From assembly GCA_932521025.1 (NCBI GenBank), contig OW051468.1:3100064-3164063 (forward strand): a DNA stretch of 64,000 bases, in the 5' to 3' direction. Each line of letters starts with the position of its first letter. Position 1 is the stretch's first letter. The stretch comes from Oscheius onirici. Lineage: Eukaryota > Nematoda > Chromadorea > Rhabditida > Rhabditidae. Under the pieces are notes generated by a model. It was not told the origin of the DNA. It did no database searches and saw nothing but the letters and a program-made list of their open reading frames with translations. The position numbers and the translations under genes are program-made. Of the stretch, positions 9,640 through 24,002 are shown piece by piece.

Positions 9640-10432
9640 TGTGACTGAAAACTCGGAATAAATATTATTAAAAAAGCGACCCGCAAAGAAAGAGGTGGTT
9701 TGGAGTTTACAAAAACAGGGCAATATTATTTTGGGTGACGTTGTTTGTGGTTTTACGGGTGGGGCCAACGTTTTGAATTCAAAATTTGTTTTTCAATTTT
9801 TAGTTTTTTCTGCCCGGACTCAAATTTAAAACGGAACCTGTAAAAAACGACGAAACGCCACTGTTCAAATTTAAAGGACTGGTGCGCTTGGTCCCGCCGC
9901 GAAAAATTCTACAGCTTGTTCCGCCCGCCCATGACTTTTCGACGGTTTTGAAATGCCATGTTTTTTTTATGATCCCCTTTTCCTAATTTTCAATTCTCCA
10001 AAGGTGCGTAATGGTAAAACACACCTCTAGCCAAAATTTTGATGAAAAAGATTGCATAACAAAATTAGGAAAAATCAAAAGGCCTAAAAACGGTTTTTGA
10101 TTTTCCCTAATTTTGTTACGCAATCAATTTCATCGAAATTTTGGCTAGTGGTGTTTTACCATTACGCACCCTTGCAAATTAGGAAAAGGGGATCAGGAAA
10201 AACATGGCATTTCAAAAACATCGAAAAGTCATGGGCGGGCGGAACAAGCCTAGTTCAGTAAACTTTCAATTTGAATAGTGACTATACATGACTTCTAGAA
10301 AACGACCGTTTACAACAGATACGAGCATGCTTCGAACAACACGCATAAAAAAATTCATTGGTCAAAATGATAGAGCTGCATAGAATATTATAAGGAAGCA
10401 AGACCCGTATGTGACAAGAAAGAGGAAATCGC
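9640..10432. other. Non-coding stretch with large palindrome
   Basis: Between TBCA and cdk-9, both on the minus strand. The first 270 bp are AT-rich promoter-like sequence for TBCA; the rest is taken up by the inverted repeat listed separately and the cdk-9 3' UTR. No gene seen. Confidence 0.6.
9914..10249. repeat. 336-bp palindromic (fold-back) element
   Basis: Near-perfect inverted repeat with arms of about 160 bp and a centre of some 15 bp around 10080. Outer ends read GCTTGTTCCGCCCGCCCATG and its complement; inner parts include GGTGCGTAATGGTAAAACAC and its complement, and CCAAAATTTTGATG/CATCGAAATTTTGG with a few mismatches. No open reading frame. It resembles a fold-back or MITE-type DNA element; no clear target-site duplication was found next to the ends. 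Confidence 0.85.
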
Positions 10433-12019
<1,587 letters not shown>

Positions 12020-12099
12020 CTGAAGGGAACAATATTTGAACTTTTACAGATTTATTCTCCTCTTTTGATTGCTTTTATATTTGTGTTTTCTTCTTAACT

Positions 12100-12322
12100 T
12101 CTGCTCCTTTCCCCAGTCAACCGATCCCTTCTGCTCCCTTCCCAAGGCAATCGATCTCTTCTGATCCCTTCCCCAGTCAACCGATCCCTTCTACTCCCTT
12201 GCCAAGTCAACCGATCTCTTCTGATCCCTTCCCCAGTCAACCGATCACTTATGATCCCTTTTCCGGCTGTCCGATCTCTCTCCAATCGATCAACCGATCC
12301 CTCTCCGAACCCCTTGCGGTTA
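12100..12322. repeat. 30-bp tandem repeat, about 7 units
   Basis: Imperfect tandem array with unit CCGATCCCTTCTGATCCCTT followed by CCCCAGTCAA (30 bp). Units differ at a few positions (CTGCTCC / CTACTCC / TTGCCAAG variants). Two to three units of the same repeat lie at about 47133-47212, again next to the same tRNA-like sequence, so the array is part of a dispersed element rather than a local satellite. Confidence 0.85.
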
Positions 12323-12490
12323 GCCGGACCCTGCTATTCAAAACAATTTAGCAAAAATATTTGGCGAAAAGAGGAGTCGAACCCGGGTCGCCTGGGTGAA
12401 GACGGCGACTCTTCACAATACACCAAAATTTGAGGTCCCGGATAAACAAACAAACACACAGAGTCCACCACAGACACCATTGCGCTTTAG
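12316..12490 (-). mobile_element. tRNA-Glu-derived SINE, copy 1
   Basis: On the minus strand the sequence reads as a degenerate tRNA with Pol III promoter boxes: A-box-like TGGTGTATTGTG (12414-12425) and a perfect B box GGTTCGACTCC (12373-12383). The segment TCTTCACCCAGGCG then ACCCGGGTTCGACTCC resembles tRNA-Glu(UUC) from anticodon loop to T arm. It continues 3' into a body and the 30-bp repeat tail. A second copy lies at 47212-47392 with roughly 85% identity by eye. The acceptor stem does not pair, so it is not a functional tRNA gene. Confidence 0.75.
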
Positions 12491-12985
12491 TAGTAAAGAG
12501 ATTTTACCAAAAAAAAACAACAACTTACTATTGATCTGGATGTCTCTGGCTGGAGCTGTGAGCCAAAGATTTTCTATTCGGTTCACCGTTCTGCATTCTG
12601 TCGAAGCGGCTCTTAAAAGTGATAAATTGATTGTATTGGAGAAGTAAAGATACAAATGAGTTTTACATGACCGTTTGCAAACAAACGGGAAAAAGAAAAA
12701 GAAGGAAAACGACATGACGCTCACTTTTGCAGAAAAAAATTACCCCACATCTGTTTTCTACATTTAGGACTATTTTATTGGAAAAGAATGTGGGACGAAC
12801 AAAAGAACGAAAATAGCAGTGATTGTGAAAGGATGAAGAAGAACCAGAATTGTTGCTGATATGGCGCGCGGTTTTCTGGAGCGCGAGAAAATCAAATGCG
12901 AATTCGAATTTTTCCATATTTGTTTTTCTTTTTCGCTTCTTACTCTATATAGCATTCTGCCTATTCACATCTCTTTTTATAGAAA

Positions 12986-16181
<3,196 letters not shown>

Positions 16182-16213
16182 CCATATCAATTTATTACAA
16201 TATAAACTTCATT

Positions 16214-16890
<677 letters not shown>

Positions 16891-17204
16891 TTTTAGATTG
16901 GAAATAGACGAGAAAATGTTCCTGACTGATTGACGGTGTGAGAATGAGGTCCGGGCCCTTTGCTATCGCTCTAGCCCCTTTTCCTCTTTCATCTGACCGC
17001 CCTACTGATAATTTTTCTCTGCTCTCTCCGCAACTGAGCGTGTTTGCTGTCCCTGACGGCGGTCCATAAAAGGGCCTCTAATACTCTAATCTGTTGACAG
17101 CTGGCACAGCTGATAAGGGGCGGGTGGAGCAGACGAAGAGTTATACTGGCTTCTCGACAGATAAAAACATTCAAAAATTTATTCGAAGAGGATCCGATGG
17201 TGAC
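16891..17204. other. Intergenic region with 3' end of the 17.2-23.5 kb gene
   Basis: Promoter side of the Sp factor and 3' UTR of the next minus-strand gene. A polyadenylation signal AATAAA on the minus strand (TTTATT at about 17178-17183) lies some 25 bp past that gene's stop. No gene seen. Confidence 0.5.
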
Positions 17205-20200
17205 CTAAGTGGAGGAGCCGTATATTACCTGAAAAATGACGTTTTGTGAAGAATTCGAGTAAAACAGACCTGGTTGAAGTGTTTGACCAGATTTTTCTTC
17301 TGCTTCAGAGGCAAATCCTTGAAGAGGCGATGACGGAAGGCATAGAGCTCCACAAGGACTTCGTTGTTGAAGACGGCGGTCTGGAAAATGGACGTTTCGC
17401 ACTTGAATACGAAATTTGATGATTTAAACGGAAGAGGCTTTGTTCTCGGAACACAACTGTTTTGTTTTGTCGTGTTTTAGGGCAAGTACTGGTCAGTCCG
17501 GCTCAGCTTTTAGGATTAGCGAAGTTTAGGTAATGCATTTACATTTTATTGACGGTATCAAGGGGGTTCCTAGATGGGGTCCCTTGCCGCTCCCATGGCT
17601 CGAATCCACTCTTCGCCGTCCTCTCTTGCCTGTCGCATCCACGTCGTTGAGATTCTCCCGATCCTTTCGGAGGCCTTCTTCAGATCGTCTTCCCATCTCA
17701 TGTATGGCCTTCCGACGACTCGCCGCTGATCCAGAGGAGCCCATTCCGTCGTCGCTTTCGACCATCGCATACCATATATTTCTGCCAGTCGAGCTTCCTT
17801 CTCCATGCCAAGTCTAGGATGTCTGGGAGAGCAGTCATTCTCCTCACGTCCTCATTCCTTCTACGGTCGAGAAGAGTGAAGCCCGCTCTTTCCTGTCGTC
17901 GCTGCACTGCTGCTAGTTTTCTCAGCTCATCGATTCGAAGGCTCCAGAGTTCGCAGCCGTACAGAAGACTTGGGACGATACAGGTCAGGTAGACTTTGCC
18001 CTTCATCTTCATCGGCACGGTCCTCTTGGTAAGGAAGAGACGGTGACGATTGAAAGCTCCCCACGAAGCTCCGATCCTTCGAGACAACTCCTGGCTCTCT
18101 GAAGTGCAGGTTACCGAACATCCAAGATAGGTGAAATGCTACACAAACTGGATTGTCTGTCCAGACAGACGCAGATCTCCCTCGTAGGCATTGGTCATCG
18201 CAACTGTCTTGCGAAGGTTGACTTCCAATCCAATGCTACGGCTTACTTGTTCCAGTTCGGTTACCATCCGCTGTACAACTCTCAGACTCTTTCCGACAAG
18301 AACGACGTCATCGGCGTAGCGAAGATGATTCAGCTTACGACCGTTGATGTTGAAACCGAGGTCGTCCCAGTTGAGTCGACGAAAGATGTCCTCCAGCACA
18401 GCGTTGAAGAGAAGTGGAGAGAGCACGCAGCCTTGGCGGACTCCGCGCTTGATGTCAACATCCACTAGATCTTCGTGCACCTTGATTTTGCAGCCAGCTT
18501 GCGTGTAGATCTTCCGCAGCATCTCGACGTAGAGTTGGTCCGCTCCGTGTTGTTGGAGAGAGTTCCACACGGCGTCCCACTCGATGGTGTCGTAGGCTTT
18601 CCGGAAATCGACAAACACTAGATACAGGTGATTCCGATAACCGTAGGCCTATCAGCTGCTTGATGGTGTGAAGGTGTTCCACTGTGGAGTAGGTTCGACG
18701 AAATCCGGCCTGTTCGACTGGCTGGTTGAACTCCAAACTTCGATGCATCCTAGCCAACATAACTCGCGTGAACAGCTTGTATGGGGCTGGTAATACGGAG
18801 ATTGGGCGGAAGTTGGTCAGGTCGGTATGGTCTCCTTTCTTCGGGATGAGCGTAGTGATCGAATCTCCGAATCAGGGAGGAACCATATGGTGTTGAAGCA
18901 TCCGAGTGAAGAGATGTGTTAGAAGAGGCACCATCTCAGCTTCCGCGACTCGGAGCTGCATCGTCGTTATGGAGTCATGGCCCGGAGCTGTGCTCATCTT
19001 CATCCTGCGCAACTGCTTCCACAGTTCTTCCTCGAGAACTGGTGGCACTTCCTCCAGAGGTGGCTTCACTGACGGAACCACATTCACCGTTTGCTGGTAC
19101 AACTCATCAAAGAATTCTTTGACTCGATCTCGCACATCTTGGGAGCTGACAATTCGAGAGCCGTCTTTCCTTTGGAGTTGACCGATCGCAGGAGTCGATA
19201 TATCCTCGAAGAGCCTCTTTGACACAAGCGTCTGACGATAACGGGTAAGAAGGTTCTTCTCAATATCCGAAGCAATTGTAGAGCGCAGCAACTTGTTCGT
19301 CTGGACCAGTTGGATTCTCGAAAGAGCATCATCCTTGGCCAGTAAAGCTCGTCGTTGATCGAAAAGGACTCTAGTGTTGGCGGAGAGCCTTTCTGCTCTT
19401 GGGATCTTTTCAGTAGCAACAGCACGGGCCTCAGCGAAGACTTCACGAATGCCTCGGTACTGCGCAGCTGGATCGGGGTCCTCCATTGCTTCTCTTCTCT
19501 CCTGGATTGCATGACGGAACAGCGGCCAGTTCATCTTCTTCTGTGTCGTCTGTGCTCTACGGCTTGGAAACTTAGCCTGTAGGTCGAGCATGAGGCGGAC
19601 AAGACGATGATCACTGCGGAAGTTGAACTGGTTGATGACGTGAACGTTCCATACGATGGTAGTCCTTCTGACGAGGAACAGGTCGTATTCCTTGAGAGTG
19701 GTTCCGTTCGGCGATCTCCAGGTCCACTTTCTACCAGATCGTTGCTTTTGGAAATTACTGGCGACGTCCCAACCGTGTTTTTGACAAAAAGAGACAAGCT
19801 GGTCTCCTCGACGGTTTCTGGTGCCGTAGCCGTAAGCTCCGATCGACTCGTTCGTGTGGATGGATTCGCTTTCCTACCGAGACATTCCAATCTCCGAGCA
19901 CTATTGTACACCGCTGGTGCTTTTTGGGAAAGTTCGACTGACCCTTACTCACACCATTGGCCCCGACTGGCAGCCCCTGTTTCCATAAGGATCCACCTGT
20001 CGAGTTGTACGCAGCTCTTTGGATCTTGCTCAGGAAGCGGTCGTAGTCGGCGTCATCGGCGTCTCCTGTGGGTGCGTAGCCCATGACTAGGAGAAGACTC
20101 CAATTCGGCCCTCTCAGCTCCAGAGTGCAGCATCTGTCGTCTATCGGTGTGAAGCGATGAATGTTGGGGACGAGATGTGGAGCAACAATGAAGCCGATGC

Positions 20201-23200
20201 CGCGTCGGTTGTACTGGCCCCCACTGTAGAGTAGATGGCATCCAGACTTCCTCAGCAGCTCTTGACCACTTCCAGACTTCCAGGTCTCGCTCAGGCCAAC
20301 GACGTCGAAGGATATCTTGAGTAGCGCTTCTTCGAGTTCGAGTAGACGCCTTTTCGAGTGAATGGATTGGCAGTTGAGCTGACAGACGTTGAGCAGGCCT
20401 CGAACCACGGGTGTTGACATGTCGGTTCCTCTGTGTCGCAGTGCTGGGACCGGAATCCCCTTCTTTTCCACAATCGGCAGTAGGTCTACCAGGTAGAGCG
20501 ACTTGAAGAGCAAGCGCACGGATTGTGAAAAATAAGGGCCATAGGTAATGCAGTTCTGTTAATTGCTCACGAAATTTTGAAGCTTAAAGCGAGGGTATCT
20601 CTACCCCCCGTTTGCATTTTCGCGCGCAAAATTTCAGCGCGGCGGCGGCCTACAAAGGACACTGCCGCAGTGGATAAGATGTGTTCCTACTGGTTTTGAA
20701 GTCACAGGTTCAATTCCTTGTGTTGTCGATTTTTTCTACATATTAGTTCAAGGAGTTTTATGTGAAACAGAGGACTCAAAGAGCGGCGGAACCACCAGTT
20801 GAAGAGGACAGTTCGATGGCTCGGCGCGCTGACAGTTTCTCGCGAAGAAAATCGTTTTTGAGTTGTGCGATGTTCTGGAAACTTGTAGTTTTTCGTCTGT
20901 TCTACAACTTTGCAGAACATTGTTTGGGCTAGAAATCCTGCCTTCGGTATGAAAACCGTCAGTCAAGTTGCGCTGTTAGTCGTAATGAAAATGAAATAAT
21001 TGAAACAAGTTTTGGGGAAAAAAATCAGTTTTTCGAACTGGAATAATAAACAAAAGAGAATGTTAGACCTATCGAAACATAACAAACACTTTTGACACAC
21101 GGAAGAATCGAACCCTGACCATGTGTTTTACAGTCGACGCTCTTATCTACTAGGCTATGCGAGCGAGGCGGTGCCCCGCTTTGGCTGCATACATGAACTT
21201 AGATAATATGCTAATACACTGAGATAATATGCAATAGGGGGAGGCTCACTTTAATGGAAAACAAGGTTGGAATCGCCCTTCCAGGGCTAAAGTAGAAATT
21301 CATGAGTTCGCTCTGTAACGGATCCCCAGTCGTGGTTTCCTTTTCATTCTTCCTTTGTTACTCTCCTCCAGTCACTCTCCTGACCCTCCAAAGAATACCG
21401 AAATTATATTTGAACTCACTTCCTTCCAAGCCTAATTTCAAAATGTAGGACCGGAACGGGTCGCCCGGCCCTAGCTTTAATGAGTCTCAGTCCTACTGTC
21501 CCTTCCCTTCTCCCCTCGTCATTCTGTTCCAGTTACAGTCCCTGTAAGAGACTACCGAAGTCGTTAGAACACTTCGCGCACTTGCTTTTTTTCCTTCTCT
21601 ACCATTTACGCTGTCCCCATCGTCCCCTTTCGTCTAATTTTGCCCTTCTGTCGTCCCTGTATCTTTTCGTATAATTTCCGTGTGCATATCATTCCCTGTC
21701 CCTATTTACATGTGCTCCTGTTCTCCCCTATCCCTATTCTCCAGTTGTGATATCACCCCGTTGGACTCTAGTAGTGATATCGCAACCTTGGGGGGCTAAA
21801 GTTATAGTAGAAGCCCCCTTGAACGCTTTCCCGTATTTCTAACCCGCACTTGATTCTCTACTGTCTGCAATCTCCCCAGTCAAAAATAATCAGTCCACTC
21901 ACTTGCTAATTGACTTGTCGAGACCTGTTTAAACTCTCGATGCGATCGGATCTTCACAAATCTCCCCCAATTATTACCAATTAGAGTTTTAGACACACAC
22001 CCACACAGACTTGGGAGCATTTTTAAGTGGATCGAAGATTCAAGGCAACAATTGAGAAGTACCGGTTTCTGGCATTTAGCAGATCCTGAGAATTGTTGTT
22101 TTAAAACTGGCTACAGCCGTTCTCTATATTAATCTCCAAAATCTCGCATGCGTTCCGTGTATACCGCCAGTGTATTTACCTTTTTTACCGGAAAAAAAGT
22201 AAGCAAACCATTACCTGACTCTTCCTAGGCATATTTTTCCTCATCAACGAACGTCGCCTTCTCGAATTCGATTCTTCGCCGCCACTTTCATTATCAGAGC
22301 TGTCGCTGCTGCCTGACGAAACACTGTTCCGTCTTTCCCTCTTTCGCCGCTTTCTCTCGAGCTTTTCTTCTTCGCTGTCGATTTCTCCTTCTTCCATATC
22401 CTTCTTCTTCTGCAGTACGGGAGTTTCTTCGTCGTCGTCCAACATCTCCTCCTGTCGATCAAATTCCTCCATTTCGCGCCGAACAGCATCCATAAACTTC
22501 CTCTTTTTCCTCCCCATCCGCTTTTCGTGCTGAGCCTTTTTCCATTTCCTAATTTGAAAGTTTTAAGAAGATACATAAAGACCGTACTTGTAATCACGAT
22601 GCTCCATTTGTAGTGTTTTCAGAACGTTTTTAGGAGCAGTCGGCAGAGAAACTGGCTCCGAATTCGAGACTCTAAACACATTGTATGCAAAAATACCATG
22701 TGAACGCTACTTTGACCAGAATTCCCAACTGAGTTCATTTCCTTCAAAAGTCAAATTCTCTATTTCATCCATTTCGGAAGGTTTCGTCGTTTTAATCGGG
22801 CAATTTTCAGCCTGCTCTACCGGCAAGGGCCTACAAAATTTATTGTAAAAAAACGGGGTTGACTTACTCTTCAGTAACGGATTGAAGAAGAGCGCCGACA
22901 CCGAGCATCATTCTGCCGTTTTGACGCTGGTATCTGAAAATTGGAATAAAATTAACCGGTGTACTTCTCTGGGCAGAACAATGGTTTGCAAAGGACTGTT
23001 AGATCGTGGGGGCTAAAAAGGTGATGGAACCTTACCAAATGAAGCAAAGAATGATTCAATACCGAAAAACAGAATAAAACTCACGAGGTTCGTTTTCTCT
23101 GAACCCGAGGAAGTGGATCGTAGCTGGGAGCAGACATAACAACTTGACTTGGTCTCAGAAATGGCCGTTCGTTAGCGACTTCACGTTGCCAAGTACTGAA

Positions 23201-23519
23201 ATTTGGACTTAATCAGAACAAGACAGGAAAACGGACACAATCAGCACCAGTAAATGTTCCCTGAGCCATTCCGAGTCCACTGAATGCAAATTTCGTTCCA
23301 GAATCGTCAACATAGCCGTCTTCAACATGCTGTCAGGCAATCCTCCGAACTGGGCGGACACTTTGTCACACAGGGCGTACAGATCGCTGGCTTCGTTTAA
23401 CTCGGCCCAGTTAATCTTTTCATCGTCGATAAGCTGAATTTTTACAATACAACAGAAGACAGATTGCTAACTTTGCTGAAAGCGGTACCGATTTCGTCCA
23501 CGCTAAATTCAGTCGACAT
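17205..23519 (-). CDS. Unknown Lys/Glu-rich nuclear-type protein, gene split by a 4.8-kb intron
   Basis: I do not recognise the family. Nine exons on the minus strand, all in phase: 23472-23519, 23237-23433, 23085-23195, 22868-22933, 22711-22830, 22588-22671, 22215-22548, 17270-17380, 17205-17228; 364 residues. Visible: a helical N-terminus (STEFSVDEIGTAFSKL, WAELNEASDLYALC), a proline-rich middle (SAPSYDPLPRVQRKR), WEFWSK and, in exon 7, a highly charged basic/acidic stretch (RKKRKFMDAVRREMEEFDRQ, EEGEIDSEEEK, SSGSSDSSDNESGGEE) ending in RRRRSLMRKN, suggesting a nuclear protein. The last two exons (TAVFNNEVLVELYAFRHRLF, DLPLKQKKNLVKHFNQ) join in phase 0 over the large intron, which holds a LINE. 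The exon 2 donor is the weakest call. Joining of the last exons rests on phase and on the nearby AATAAA. Confidence 0.65.
17538..20541 (-). mobile_element. RTE-type LINE, nearly full length but inactive
   Basis: Non-LTR retrotransposon in the intron of the unknown minus-strand gene, flanked by TAGGTAATGCA at 17527-17537 and 20542-20552 (11-bp target-site duplication). On the minus strand: apurinic-like endonuclease with LNCQSIHSKRR, LSETW, IVLGDWNVSVG and, after a frame change, RSDHRLV; then the reverse transcriptase with LIPKKGDHTDLTNFRPISVL, the catalytic YADDVVLVG and the tail with LLYGCELW. The frame is broken at about 19.8 kb, by TGA near 18868, at about 18.63 kb and near 18138, so it cannot make a complete protein. 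About 3.0 kb is close to the size of known worm RTE elements, so 5' truncation is small. The 3' end reads CAATAAAATGTAAA. Confidence 0.88.
20657..20728 (+). repeat. tRNA-like sequence (SINE head or tRNA pseudogene)
   Basis: 72-bp segment with an A-box-like TGCCGCAGTGG and a B-box-like AGGTTCAATTCC at the right spacing. Acceptor and anticodon stems pair poorly, so a working tRNA is unlikely. It lies about 100 bp from the LINE's insertion site. Confidence 0.5.
21092..21173 (-). repeat. tRNA-like sequence (SINE head or tRNA pseudogene)
   Basis: On the minus strand: TAGCCTAGTAGATAAGAGC (D-arm/A-box-like) and GGGTTCGATTC (B box). The acceptor stem does not pair and the anticodon arm is not clear. 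Looks like a tRNA-derived repeat head, different from the SINE at 12.3 and 47.2 kb. Confidence 0.5.
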
Positions 23520-24002
23520 TCTGCTGAACCAAATGACACTTCTCGAATGATTTAGTGAAGAAAAGACTAGATCCTTCAAGATAAGGCCTTTGGTTAGTAA
23601 CCAGGGTAAAAAGACGAACAGAACAGGCGGATGAAACTATGTTATTTATGTGATGAAGCGAATAACAACATTTACACAGTCGAATATAATAATTCTGTCT
23701 CCTGAAGGAAGACAACGGAAGTTGACGATGGAAAAACAGACATCTTGAATGGAATTCGCGGAAACCAATTTTGATCCAAAACAATTTTCCATGTTCAAAC
23801 GCCGGTTCCCTTTCTTTCGCTGCGAGACTCCTATACAGTACCCCGAATCGTTGTGAGACCAACATAAAGTAAAAAAGAAAAATTGGTTGCTTATGTTGGT
23901 CTAAATTTGCGGTTCACTTCCATTTACCTTTTCCCTTTCTGTCCAGGAATATTCGTCTTCTTGGATAATTCGCAGCGTTTATAATTTTGTGACACGTTTC
24001 AG
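23520..24002. promoter_or_regulatory. Divergent promoter region
   Basis: About 480 bp between two divergent genes. No coding sequence supported. The plus-strand gene's ATG directly follows an ACGTTTCAG acceptor at 23994-24002, which marks a likely trans-splice site. Confidence 0.5.

Larger units (their letters stand above)
12020..12985. other. Divergent intergenic region with SINE and tandem repeat
   Basis: Separates cdk-9 (-) from sacy-1 (+). About 400 bp are a tRNA-derived SINE with a tandem-repeat tail (listed separately). The remaining 500 bp up to the sacy-1 start are AT-rich and must hold promoter sequence. An acceptor TTTTATAG just precedes the sacy-1 ATG. No protein gene seen. Confidence 0.6.
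20553..22214. other. Rest of the large intron, with tRNA-like fragments
   Basis: Intron sequence upstream of the LINE (in the gene's direction). It holds two tRNA-like fragments (listed separately), a GC-rich patch near 20620-20655 and a long pyrimidine-rich stretch at about 21340-21870 made of CTGTCCC/CCTTC-like runs. No coding exon was recognised in it. Confidence 0.5.

Noticed and set aside
12373-12425. A functional tRNA-Glu gene
   Set aside because: B box is perfect but acceptor and anticodon stems do not pair; a second diverged copy with the same flanks shows it is a repeat.
18139-19591. Active LINE
   Set aside because: At least two stop codons and two frame breaks across the endonuclease and reverse transcriptase.
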